A DNA stretch of 64,000 nucleotides from Bremerella alba (GTDB lineage Bacteria; Planctomycetota; Planctomycetia; Pirellulales; Pirellulaceae), in the NCBI RefSeq assembly GCF_013618625.1, contig NZ_JABRWO010000017.1:1-64000 (forward strand), in the 5' to 3' direction. This document shows positions 7,803 to 16,214 of the stretch, in pieces. The stretch's first letter is position 1. Each line of letters starts with the position of its first letter. Position numbers and translations under genes: made by a program. Below the pieces are notes generated by a model. It was not told the DNA's origin. It saw nothing but the letters and a program-made list of their open reading frames with translations, and made no database searches.

Positions 7803-7906
7803 CGTAGGATGGCTACGGCCCAACAAGAGCGAATGCCATCTTCCCAGTTTGGTGCGTCAGGCGGACGAATTGATGGCCGTCTGCCGACGCTGGTAGCCAT
7901 CCTACG
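7803..7906. repeat. intergenic fold-back element, GTAGGATG type
   Basis: CGTAGGATGGCTAC (7803-7816) is repeated perfectly inverted at 7893-7906 (GTAGCCATCCTACG). The 76-base interior contains a second imperfect inverted pair (GCGTCAGGCGGAC near 7854 and GTCTGCCGACGC near 7880). The element therefore folds into a long hairpin. It lies between csrA and a convergent gene. Confidence 0.7.
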
Positions 7907-7952
7907 AGACGCGTGAGATTTGAAAACAAACCAATTGATTCAGGCAGCGCAT

Positions 7953-7984
7953 AAAAAAATGAGGGGTGTATCCGACCCCTCATT
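7953..7984 (-). terminator. Rho-independent terminator (minus strand)
   Basis: AATGAGGGGT (7958-7967) pairs with ACCCCTCATT (7975-7984). The A-tract at 7953-7959 becomes the U-tract for leftward transcription. It sits 34 bases past the stop of the small gene at 8018-8242 and supports that gene being real. Confidence 0.85.
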
Positions 7985-8017
7985 CATCCTGTATCATCCG
8001 ATACGTCCTCGTCAGCT

Positions 8018-8242
8018 TTACTCACGAGGACGAATGGCACCAGTCAGACCGGAGTAATCGCAACGGTCTTCGTCGTGCCATAGCGGCAGACCCTGCTCGA
8101 CTCGGCGACGAAGGACATGAATCTTTGCTTCGGAACCAGCGGGAGCGTCGGTTGGAATAAACTCATCACCAGCATCCGGGACGAAGTCTTCATCGTGGCC
8201 GAACTTCAGGATCGCATCAAAAACATTCTTAATCTTCTGCAT
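8018..8242 (-). CDS. small acidic conserved-type protein, 74 aa
   Basis: Small soluble protein that starts MQKIKNVFDAILKFGHDEDF and is rich in Asp and Glu. The middle part, PAGSEAKIHVLRRRVEQGLPLWH, looks like an ordered helix with a Pro-Leu exit. The C terminus ends CDYSGLTGAIRPRE. I believe similar short proteins occur in other planctomycetes, but this is from memory. Support for expression is the leftward terminator at 7953-7984 and a free-standing position with 667 bases of upstream space. The opposite-strand frames over it have no such support. Function unknown. Confidence 0.72.
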   Translation of the reverse strand: MQKIKNVFDAILKFGHDEDFVPDAGDEFIPTDAPAGSEAKIHVLRRRVEQGLPLWHDEDRCDYSGLTGAIRPRE

Positions 8243-8909
8243 CTTGTAAAATACCTACTTTCAAACAAGGTCGCACTAGGCGTGATTTTGTGTACGGCTT
8301 ATTCAGCCGGATGGTTCGTATCGATCAAAGGGCAGTGTGGGCAGAAATTCTACCGACTGACCTATGCGGGTATTCAGAGCAATATCCGTTCGCTCGTGAG
8401 ACAGCATGCAGCCGGCTTATTGAACTTGGGGCTCTAGACCCAAACAGTTCTCGGCTTGCGGTGCTGACGACCTCCACTTCGACCCTTAAAAATCAGTAAA
8501 TTCTTTGCAGGGCGATGTGTCTTGAGACTTGGCCGCTGACCTTTCCTAAAGATCCTCCTCAGGATTGATCAAGCACACGATTATTTATCGATCGCTTAAC
8601 GTGTCAATAGAATTTTCTGCGCGTTGCCGCAAGGCAGGTTTTTCTACAAAGGTCAAACGATTCAATACCTTCCGATCTAAAGCATATGTTTGAAATGCCA
8701 AAAGGCAAAAACCTTCCTGTAACTAAGAGCTAAAACTACCTTAGCTTCAAGTTAACGGACAATTAACCTACATTGGTGGTTCACCAGACGGGTTGCCGAA
8801 GAAAATACAATCCGTGAAGCTGTACGGGTTAACCGGCAAGGCCCCTTGCCAAAACTTTTTTCCTTGCTTCGAAATTTTCCTCGACGATTGTTCCACTTGG
8901 GGGGCCAAA
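8243..8909. other. long divergent intergenic region
   Basis: This 667-base region is AT-rich towards its right half and must hold the promoters of the leftward 74-aa gene and the rightward YjbQ gene. Short frames on the plus strand (for example 8290-8499) lack convincing starts or composition. A weak hairpin, TGCC-GCAA-GGCA, followed by GG and five T residues lies at 8625-8643. CGGCTTATT occurs twice as a short direct repeat (about 8296 and 8414). I see no RNA gene I can name. Confidence 0.4.
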
Positions 8910-9335
8910 ATGGCTTGGATCCAAAAAGAAGTAACGCTCCGTGCTCGTTCTCGCGGATTCCATTTAGTGACCCGTGAGGTCCTCGCCGAGTTGCCGGAAC
9001 TGCGTGATATCTCGGTTGGCTTGCTGAATATCTTCATTCAACACACATCGGCCAGCCTGGGAATCAACGAGAACGCCGACCCCGATGTGCGTACCGATTT
9101 GGAGATGGGGTTCTCGAATATCGTCCCCGAAGATTTCCCCTACGTGCACACCATGGAAGGCCCCGACGACATGCCCGCCCATATCAAAGCGGCCATGATC
9201 GGCAGCAGCCTCAGCATCCCCATCACCGACGGGCACCTCAACTTAGGCACCTGGCAGGGGATTTATCTGTGCGAGCACCGTAACCACGCTAGCGGCCGCC
9301 ACCTGGTGCTGACCATACAGGGCCAGAGCCGCTAG
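8910..9335 (+). CDS. YjbQ/UPF0047 family protein
   Basis: Compact 141-aa protein of the UPF0047 family, described as secondary thiamine-phosphate synthase in some bacteria. I chose ATG at 8910, which follows a G-rich ribosome site (GGGG) and starts MAWIQKEVTLRARSRGFHLV, as is normal for the family; the frame is open upstream to 8793. Family signatures are FIQHTSASLGINENADPDVR, the HTMEGPDDMPAHIK block and GTWQGIYLCEHRNHASGRHL, which carry the conserved His and Glu residues of the trimeric active site. It is a stand-alone gene; the physiological role of the family is still uncertain. Confidence 0.92.
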   Translation: MAWIQKEVTLRARSRGFHLVTREVLAELPELRDISVGLLNIFIQHTSASLGINENADPDVRTDLEMGFSNIVPEDFPYVHTMEGPDDMPAHIKAAMIGSSLSIPITDGHLNLGTWQGIYLCEHRNHASGRHLVLTIQGQSR

Positions 9336-9420
9336 TTCTGCACGACTTGCCGCTTACCGTCGTAACCGGCCCCTTTTGCCGGCAGATTACCACGCCCAAA
9401 CGCTGGGATCGTGCAGGCAA

Positions 9421-9452
9421 TAAAAAAGGAGGTCCGCACGGCGAACCTCCTT
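9421..9452 (-). terminator. Rho-independent terminator (minus strand)
   Basis: AAGGAGGT (9426-9433) pairs with ACCTCCTT (9445-9452). The A-tract at 9422-9427 provides the U-tract for leftward transcription. It lies 31 bases beyond the stop of the SYLF gene. Confidence 0.8.
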
Positions 9453-9482
9453 CTAGTAAATGTCTTTCAGCGACCGTATTGA

Positions 9483-10589
9483 CTACGGCTGGGCTGCGGC
9501 CTGCACGGGTGGCGGAGGCAAGTTGATCGCTCCGTTTTCGGCGGCCATGGCCGAGAGGGCATCGGTATAGGTAATCAGCAGCCCGTGGACATGCTGAAAA
9601 TCAGGCCGCTGCGTCAGCTGGGCGTAATTGGCGTTGCCGGCAACCTGGTCGTAACGGGCAATGCAGGCCTGCAGAATCTGCGGATTGGGGTGCGGACCTT
9701 GCTCGTAGATCTGCTTCGGCAGTCCGAGATAGGCCTTCCACTGGTCGTCGAGCATGCTTCCCAGGCGATTCGAGGCGGCGGCGAGCTCCATCCGAAGCTG
9801 ATCGACACTGATACTGCCATGCTGCACGACGGTGGGGGCAGGCTGGACCGTTTGCTGAGGTGCTTCGTAAGCACCGACCTGCTGCGGCTCGACCCGCATG
9901 TTGTCCGAGTATTTGGTCAAGGTGGTCAGCAATTCAGCCGCCGAAGCAGGCAGCACAGGTGTATTGGTCGCTTGCTGTCCGGTAGGCGTGAGGCCGGTGC
10001 TGGCGTAATAGTTACGATTGGCGGCCGGATCGATCTGCAACGAACTTCCATCGACCGAAGCCCCGACGAACAAACCGCGGCTACGGCTGTACGAGTAAAT
10101 TTCGCTCTTCAGAGACAAATCGGTTCCGGCGGAAGCATTTCGCCCCACGGGCCCCGCGGCTGCGGCCGCATCGACGCCGATCGTGAACTTTCCGGTAAGC
10201 AGCCCCTGAACGCTGTTGCGGGTCATGAACACCAAAACCACGTCGGTTGCCTGAATTCCGGCTTGCCAGCCCACACTTCCACCGGTCATGGTGACGAACT
10301 GCGGCGGCTGCCAGGCTCGATTTTCATCGCGAATCATCACGACACCTCGCCCGTGACGAACGCCAATGACGAAGCCGCCTTTGATCATATTGGGGATGAC
10401 GACGACGCCTTCTGCCTTGGCGAGCATCGAGTGGGGAATCCCACTGGCCGGGATCGCCATGACTTCGTTCAGCACGCCGGTCGCCTGACGCACGATCATG
10501 TCTTCGCGGCTTTGCTGGGCGAGGGCACTATGCACCGTAAGCAACGAAAGGGTCAGTGCCGCGAGGGCAACGGATGTATGTCTGGTCAT
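9483..10589 (-). CDS. secreted SYLF/Ysc84-type lipid-binding domain protein
   Basis: Exported protein with a SYLF (Ysc84) domain, which binds phosphoinositides in eukaryotes and has unknown ligands in bacteria. A signal peptide (MTRHTSVALAALTLSLLTVH then SALAQ) is followed by the SYLF domain at about residues 30-205. Recognisable blocks are IPHSMLAKAEGVVVIPNMIK, GFVIGVRHGRGVVMIRD, PQFVTMTGGSVGWQAGIQATD and SEIYSYSRSRGLFVGASVDG. The C-terminal 150 residues are less conserved, Gln/Pro rich, and end LPPPPVQAAAQP. An AGGAG ribosome site precedes the ATG. It is monocistronic, with its own terminator at 9421-9452. Confidence 0.9.
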   Translation of the reverse strand: MTRHTSVALAALTLSLLTVHSALAQQSREDMIVRQATGVLNEVMAIPASGIPHSMLAKAEGVVVIPNMIKGGFVIGVRHGRGVVMIRDENRAWQPPQFVTMTGGSVGWQAGIQATDVVLVFMTRNSVQGLLTGKFTIGVDAAAAAGPVGRNASAGTDLSLKSEIYSYSRSRGLFVGASVDGSSLQIDPAANRNYYASTGLTPTGQQATNTPVLPASAAELLTTLTKYSDNMRVEPQQVGAYEAPQQTVQPAPTVVQHGSISVDQLRMELAAASNRLGSMLDDQWKAYLGLPKQIYEQGPHPNPQILQACIARYDQVAGNANYAQLTQRPDFQHVHGLLITYTDALSAMAAENGAINLPPPPVQAAAQP

Positions 10590-10874
10590 TTGAGAATCTC
10601 CTCCGTGAACGTGGGCAGCCGCTAGCGATGCATGCAGTGAGGCGACGGCTTAGGTTTGCCCAATGTATCGTAGTCACCCAGAACGACAAACCTCGATTTG
10701 CCACGAATGAGCGGGCTTAGGTCCTATCGAGTACTACGGATGGACGCCCGTTCCGTTCGCTATGCTGCTTTCAGGCAAGAGCAGTGTCAGCGGACCGCAC
10801 GACGCATTGGCACCACCCCTGAAAGAACAGTGATGCGATACAGTCGGCTTCGCCTCCCTGCTCGCATCCTACGA

Positions 10875-12095
10875 CTAGGGCGTCTGCTTTGCGACGTATT
10901 TCTTCAACTTCTCTTTCACCCCGGGGATCACTTTCGCCGCGTTCTCGTGATAGATCTTCTTCAAAACATCATCCGGGAGACCAATCCCGAAGATGTACCA
11001 CAGCCCTTGGGGTGGGGGGACTTTCTCGGAATAGGGAAAATACTCGTCGTAGGTCTCGAAGAAACGCCAATAGTAATGCAAACGTTCTTCCGGCCAGGGA
11101 CCATCGGTGCCGAAGAGGATCCGATCTTGGTACTTCAGCATGAAATCGCGCGACGTATAGGGCTGGCGGCCCAGTTCTGAAATACGCGATGCCGGCTCGA
11201 TATAGAGATTCGGGTATTTCTCTAACCACTTCGCCACGACGGCCAAGTCTTCGGAATTGTTCGCCATGTGCGCACCAACGAAGGTTGTCTCTGGGTGACG
11301 CTCGATCACCCGATTGCGTGCGGCCAGCAGAGCCTCGCGCGAGGGGAACTCGTCGCCGTAGAAGCTCCAGTCAGGATGGCGAGACAACTCTTCCCAGCGC
11401 TCATTCGTTTTGTCGATTGGATCGAAGAACGCCATAGGGTCTGCCGTATGAATGATGACCGGCAGACCCAGTTCACCACATGCCTTCCAGATGGGGTCCC
11501 AACGGGGATCGTCGATCTTCAGCAGCGAGCCGTCGGCGTCTTGATACCCCAATCCAAACTGCTTGAAGAGTTTGAGCCCACTGGCCCCCTTCTTTTTCAC
11601 TTCAGCTAACTCCAGAGCCATCCGCCGCCCAAATTCGGGCCGCTGACAGGCCCAGGTCTCCGGCTTGTCGGGGTCTCCGGCACCTTGCCAGTCGATGTTG
11701 GCGTAAATCAAAAACCGATCGGGGTACTTGGTCCACAAATATTGGGCATGGCCGTCGAAATCATCCCCCAGCTTTCCATCGAGACTCACGCACAACGCAA
11801 TATTGTTGCGATCCATCACGCCGACGAAATCGTCTAGTTGTTCAGGCGAGTGCTTCAAGCGGTACCGAAAATGGGTGTGGTCGTCGACGACGGGGAACTT
11901 GGCGCGGGTCAGATTCGTCTGGCGGACCTTCAGGGTCGCCTCGGGACGAAACTCTCCGATCGCCAGCGGTCGACCATCCTCGCCATCCAAGCGGGGCTCG
12001 GTTTCACCCTTTTGAGCATAAGCCTGGCTGGCACTACCCACGATGGCAACTAACAGCCAGCCCAGCGATAGCAAGCGAAGCGAGGGACACAGCAT
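10875..12095 (-). CDS. exported amidohydrolase (amidohydrolase_2 family)
   Basis: Metal-dependent TIM-barrel hydrolase of the amidohydrolase_2 family with a signal peptide (MLCPSLRLLSLGWLLVAIVG followed by SASQAYAQ). Metal ligands are visible as HTH (His73, His75), LPVIIHTAD in the middle and LFGTDGPWPEERL near the C terminus. A conserved GAH motif occurs in TTFVGAHMANNSED. The family includes decarboxylases and lactonases, and the leaving group cannot be read from sequence. The stop codon is adjacent to the half-site GCATCCTACG at 10864-10873, which resembles one arm of the GTAGG fold-back elements. Stand-alone gene. Confidence 0.87.
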   Translation of the reverse strand: MLCPSLRLLSLGWLLVAIVGSASQAYAQKGETEPRLDGEDGRPLAIGEFRPEATLKVRQTNLTRAKFPVVDDHTHFRYRLKHSPEQLDDFVGVMDRNNIALCVSLDGKLGDDFDGHAQYLWTKYPDRFLIYANIDWQGAGDPDKPETWACQRPEFGRRMALELAEVKKKGASGLKLFKQFGLGYQDADGSLLKIDDPRWDPIWKACGELGLPVIIHTADPMAFFDPIDKTNERWEELSRHPDWSFYGDEFPSREALLAARNRVIERHPETTFVGAHMANNSEDLAVVAKWLEKYPNLYIEPASRISELGRQPYTSRDFMLKYQDRILFGTDGPWPEERLHYYWRFFETYDEYFPYSEKVPPPQGLWYIFGIGLPDDVLKKIYHENAAKVIPGVKEKLKKYVAKQTP

Positions 12096-12256
12096 GAAAC
12101 TTTCCTTTCGTTGTCAACTTTTTTCGCCCGCTGGGGATAACCCTAACAAGGCATTTTTCATTGTCTGGCGGCAAGGGTGGTTAGTAGCGATTGGTACTCA
12201 AGCAAATTGGCCGTAAAATGTGGCGATCGACCCAATCTTCGAACTCTTGCGATCTT

Positions 12257-14458
12257 ATGAGCCTGGAAGAAACCCAAAAACAAACGCCGGGGCAACTAAG
12301 TGCGGCGAAACATCTAAGCCGCCCTAAGGGGAAGCCTCCTTGCGAGATCCCTGGCTACGATATGGATTCGTTGCTGGGACGCGGTGCCTATGGCGAAGTG
12401 TGGGTTGCCACCGCCCAGAATACGGGACGCCGGGTCGCCATCAAAATCTACCACCATCGTGGGGCCTTGGATGAAAGTCTGATTGCGTCGGAAGTTGAAA
12501 AACTCGTCTTCCTTTCGGCCGATCGCTACGTCGTCCAGCTGTTGGAAGTGGGTTGGAACGCGGAACCTCCCTATTATGTCATGGAATACCTCCCTAATGG
12601 TTCGCTGGAAGATCTCCTGCGACGTGGAGGGGCCATGGAGGTCGAGGACGCGATCAACAAATTCAAAGACGTCGTGATTGGTCTGTTGCATGCTCACGGG
12701 AAAGGCATCTTCCATTGTGATCTGAAGCCGGCCAATATCCTACTCGATCAAGACGGTAAGGCACGTATTGCCGATTTCGGCCAATCGCGGCTCTCTAGCG
12801 ACCAGCGGCCTGCTTTGGGGACGTTGTTCTTTATGGCCCCAGAACAAGCCGACATCGAGGCCTCGCCGGACGTCCGCTGGGATGTCTACGCGTTGGGGGC
12901 ACTGCTCTATACGATGCTCGTGGGCGAACCTCCGTTTCGCTCGTCTTCCAGTGTGGGGGAAATTGACTCCACATCAGGGCTCCGTGACCGTTTAGAGAAA
13001 TACCGTAAGCTGATCGCGTTGTCTCCCCTGCCCGATGCCCATAAAAAGATCCGGGGTGTCGACCGAGAGCTGATCCAGATCATCGATCGGGCCATCGCCG
13101 TCAATCCACGCCAGCGATATCACAACGTCCAGGAAATGTTCGATGCGCTCAACGAGCGCGAACGTAATCGTTACCGCCGCCCTTTAATCATGCTAGGTAT
13201 TTTGGGGCCTGCGTTACTGCTGACAATCGGGTTGCTCTTCGGGTGGCGGAATTACACCGAGGTGATGCGTACCAGCGAAGACGCCATGATTGCCAAAGCT
13301 CATGAAAGCAATCAATTTGCTGCCGAACTCGCTGCCACCAATGTTTCGCATGCCATTAATGGCCGATTTGAAGAGGTGGAGCGTCTCGCGGCCGATCCTG
13401 AGTTCCTGGACCTTTATCTCAATACCATCTACGACCCAGACCTGGGCGAACTGCTCGAAAAGCTTCACCAAGAGCGGGCAACCGGCGCCAACCAAACGCC
13501 CGAACGGCTCTCGTTTCAGCAGCACCCCAAGCGTCAGGCGCTGCAAGATCGTATCCGGGCACAGTTTGAACTCCCTTCGCAAAAGAATACGGCCAGTTGG
13601 TTTGTAACCGATGCCGAGGGATTTCATATCGCCTCGTCGTTCGATTCCGATCCGGCGGTCTCTCCGATTGGGGGTTATTTCGGTTATCGAACTTATTTCC
13701 AAGGAGGTAGCGCCGATCTCTCGCGTACCGCACCGACGCCTGAGCCCATTCAAGAAACGCACCTCTCGGCGGTCTTTCTCAGCACGGCTTCTGGCACTTG
13801 GAAGGTCGCCATGTCGACTCCCCTGCGTACCAACGGCAAGATCGTGGGGATTGTGGCCATGTCGATCGATGTCGGCAAGTTCACCAGTTTAGAGCCGGCC
13901 GAGCATCAGTTCGCCGTGCTGGTCGATGGCCGCGACGCCCCCACCCAAGGCGTCATCCTGCAACACCCGCTGTACGACCAAATGCTCGAGAACCGCGAAA
14001 TGGTCCCGATCCGGTTTTCGGAAGAGGATAAATATCGCGTCAAACTCGACCAATTCGAAGCAGGAACCCCCGTCGTTGGCCAAGACCCCATTAGCCGCGA
14101 CGAGTTAGGCGAGGCGTATGACAAGAACTGGATTTTTGCCGCCAAACGGGTTTCGCTACCTCAGCGCAATCGCCAGGCCACGGAAGACCCCGGTTCCACA
14201 GGCCTTGTCGTTGTTGTGCAGGAAGACCACCAATTCGCCGTGAAACCCATCCATGAGCTAGGAGACCAACTTTCTCGTCAGGCGGTACTTGCTGCCAGTC
14301 TGATTATTATCGTAGTGGTGACGCTCTGGTATTTTGTGGTCAGGGCTCTGCGTCGCGTTAAAGTCGGGGCCATGGCATCCGCCGATTCGAGTAGCGTCAT
14401 CCCACCGCACGAATTGACGACCATCGTGGTGCCGTCCAAGACGGGTACTAAATCATAA
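12257..14458 (+). CDS. receptor-type Ser/Thr protein kinase with Cache-like sensor
   Basis: Membrane kinase of 733 aa with a cytoplasmic Hanks-type domain at residues 33-300. The glycine loop is LLGRGAYGEVW, the lysine is Lys63 (VAIKIY), the catalytic loop HCDLKPANILL (153-163) has Cys in place of the usual Arg, the metal motif is DFG (173-175) and MAPEQ marks the activation segment end. A first membrane segment at about 310-330 leads to an extracytoplasmic region with dual-Cache character (WFVTDAEGFHIASS, FGYRTYFQGG, VAMSTPLRTNGKIVGIVAMS). A second segment lies at about 677-697, followed by a short cytoplasmic tail. ATG at 12257 is my choice; 12218 and TTG 12191 are in frame. The stop lies 13 bases before the FHA-cyclase gene, so the two form an operon. 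Confidence 0.9.
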   Translation: MSLEETQKQTPGQLSAAKHLSRPKGKPPCEIPGYDMDSLLGRGAYGEVWVATAQNTGRRVAIKIYHHRGALDESLIASEVEKLVFLSADRYVVQLLEVGWNAEPPYYVMEYLPNGSLEDLLRRGGAMEVEDAINKFKDVVIGLLHAHGKGIFHCDLKPANILLDQDGKARIADFGQSRLSSDQRPALGTLFFMAPEQADIEASPDVRWDVYALGALLYTMLVGEPPFRSSSSVGEIDSTSGLRDRLEKYRKLIALSPLPDAHKKIRGVDRELIQIIDRAIAVNPRQRYHNVQEMFDALNERERNRYRRPLIMLGILGPALLLTIGLLFGWRNYTEVMRTSEDAMIAKAHESNQFAAELAATNVSHAINGRFEEVERLAADPEFLDLYLNTIYDPDLGELLEKLHQERATGANQTPERLSFQQHPKRQALQDRIRAQFELPSQKNTASWFVTDAEGFHIASSFDSDPAVSPIGGYFGYRTYFQGGSADLSRTAPTPEPIQETHLSAVFLSTASGTWKVAMSTPLRTNGKIVGIVAMSIDVGKFTSLEPAEHQFAVLVDGRDAPTQGVILQHPLYDQMLENREMVPIRFSEEDKYRVKLDQFEAGTPVVGQDPISRDELGEAYDKNWIFAAKRVSLPQRNRQATEDPGSTGLVVVVQEDHQFAVKPIHELGDQLSRQAVLAASLIIIVVVTLWYFVVRALRRVKVGAMASADSSSVIPPHELTTIVVPSKTGTKS

Positions 14459-14471
14459 ATCAGGGGCCAGA

Positions 14472-16214
14472 ATGGCTGAATTGTTCGCCCGAGACACGCT
14501 CTCCTCTCAGCGATGGCGTCGACGACTGGTTCCCAATCAGTCATTTACCCTCGGGCGTTCTACGCAGAAATACCCGGTAGTGTGGGATAAGCAAATCTCC
14601 TCGCAGCATGCCCAGCTCAACTGGAATGGGGTGCAACTGGAGATCCGCAAAATCGAAGAAGCGGCCAATCCCATCTTCTTTGGCTCGCGTCCGCGGATCT
14701 CGTTCATGCTCGACCCAGGCCAACACTTTGTCATTGGGCATACCGAGTTCCTACTCGAAAACTCGGAACCGACAATGCCGCTGCCGCATCGCAGCCCCCG
14801 TACGGAAGTCACGATTCGTCCGGAAGAGATCCGCCGCACATCCTTTCGCAAGACACCTGGCCGAATCGAGCTGTTGACCGAACTCGTCTCGAAGATGACC
14901 GCTTCGACCGACCACGACCAGTTGATCACCATCGCCCTGCAGCAGCTTTTGCACGGTATTCCGCACGCAACCGATGTTCAACTGCTAGAGCAATCGCTGG
15001 ATGGGGATACCAAGACCTTCTCGCCGATTGCCTGGGATAGCCGCGATGGTGTTTCGACGCCGGGGGGCTCAAGCCAAAGCCTGATCGAAAACGCGACGAC
15101 TTCCCATATGTGCGTCTTGCATGTCTGGCCCAATGAACCCGACCCGGCCACAGCAGACTTCACGCAAATCGCAGGGCACGACTGGGCGATGTGCATCCCC
15201 CTGGAGATCAAACTGAATCAAGTGGCGGCCTTGTACATTTCTGGCAAACGCGCACGGCTCGAAGGGAATCTTACGGAGGTAGAGATCCTGCAGGACGACA
15301 TCAAGTTTGCGGAACTGGTGGGTTCCACGTTCGCAAACCTTTCTCGCAATATGGCCTTAGAACGCCGGCAATCGCAGCTGAACCAGTTTTTTACGCCAGG
15401 TTTACTCGATCACGTTTCGACCGACATTGAAAGCTACCTGGCCCCGCGCGAGGCTGGCTTGATGGTCTTGTTTTGTGACCTACGTGGCTTTTCGGCCGCG
15501 ACTGAAGACAACATCGATCGTTTGATTCCTCATCTGCATCAGACAAGCGAAACCCTTTCGATTATCACCTCAGCGATCCTCGCGCAGCAGGGCGTGATCG
15601 GTGACTTTCATGGGGACGCGGTCATGGGCTTTTGGGGCTGGCCTGTTTCCGCATCCGAGAACCCACTGGGCGGCATTCAGGCTGCCTGGGAGATCGTGCA
15701 AACTTTAGCCGGCACCGAGTTTCTGTGCAGCGACACGCCAGCCAAAGCTGGCATTGGCATCGCCGCCGGACAGGCCGTCGCCGGCATGATCGGAAGCCGC
15801 GACCAAGTCAAAGTGACCGCGTTCGGCCCTCCGGTGAACTTGGCTTCGCGAATTGAAGGAATGACCAAACCCCTAGGCATTCCCCTTTTGCTCGACGATC
15901 ACGCCGTGACTCAATTGCAAAGTCACCCATCGATGCCCCCCAATACGTTTCTACGCTTAGGCAGCTTTCGCTTATCAGGCTTGCGGCAAGAAACGCAGAT
16001 ATTCACCGTTAACTCGGGGGAGATCGCCTGGTTGCCCGAGTTCTCGCAAGCGCTCATCCTGTTTGAAGAAGGCGACTGGCCTCAAGCAATTTCCATCCTC
16101 CAGTCGCTTCCCACGCAGTTCGGACCGAGAAACCTACTGCTACAGTACATGCAGGGTTTCCAGAACCAATGCCCCGCTTCTTGGAGCGGCACCATCGAGC
16201 GGAACACGAAATAG
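14472..16214 (+). CDS. FHA-GAF-class III adenylate/guanylate cyclase
   Basis: Cytoplasmic nucleotide cyclase of 580 aa. An N-terminal FHA domain (about 5-95) shows FTLGRSTQ (Gly28, Arg29) and ISSQHAQL (Ser44, His46), the phosphothreonine-binding residues. A GAF-like domain spans about 130-290. The class III catalytic domain (about 320-480) has metal aspartates Asp336 (LFCDLRGFS) and Asp382 (HGDAVMGFWG), plus transition-state residues Asn456 and Arg460 (FGPPVNLASRIEG). The substrate-specifying Lys position holds Asp378 and the second specificity position Thr449. The C-terminal 90 residues resemble a short helical repeat. The upstream gene encodes a receptor kinase, so the FHA domain could read kinase-dependent phosphorylation. 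The stop abuts the convergent folC stop. Confidence 0.9.
   Translation: MAELFARDTLSSQRWRRRLVPNQSFTLGRSTQKYPVVWDKQISSQHAQLNWNGVQLEIRKIEEAANPIFFGSRPRISFMLDPGQHFVIGHTEFLLENSEPTMPLPHRSPRTEVTIRPEEIRRTSFRKTPGRIELLTELVSKMTASTDHDQLITIALQQLLHGIPHATDVQLLEQSLDGDTKTFSPIAWDSRDGVSTPGGSSQSLIENATTSHMCVLHVWPNEPDPATADFTQIAGHDWAMCIPLEIKLNQVAALYISGKRARLEGNLTEVEILQDDIKFAELVGSTFANLSRNMALERRQSQLNQFFTPGLLDHVSTDIESYLAPREAGLMVLFCDLRGFSAATEDNIDRLIPHLHQTSETLSIITSAILAQQGVIGDFHGDAVMGFWGWPVSASENPLGGIQAAWEIVQTLAGTEFLCSDTPAKAGIGIAAGQAVAGMIGSRDQVKVTAFGPPVNLASRIEGMTKPLGIPLLLDDHAVTQLQSHPSMPPNTFLRLGSFRLSGLRQETQIFTVNSGEIAWLPEFSQALILFEEGDWPQAISILQSLPTQFGPRNLLLQYMQGFQNQCPASWSGTIERNTK

Noticed and set aside
9585-10625. Long plus-strand open frame (346 aa) over the SYLF gene
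   Set aside because: It is antisense to a well-supported gene with signal peptide and SYLF motifs, and its residues (His, Arg, Gly rich) reflect codon bias of the other strand.
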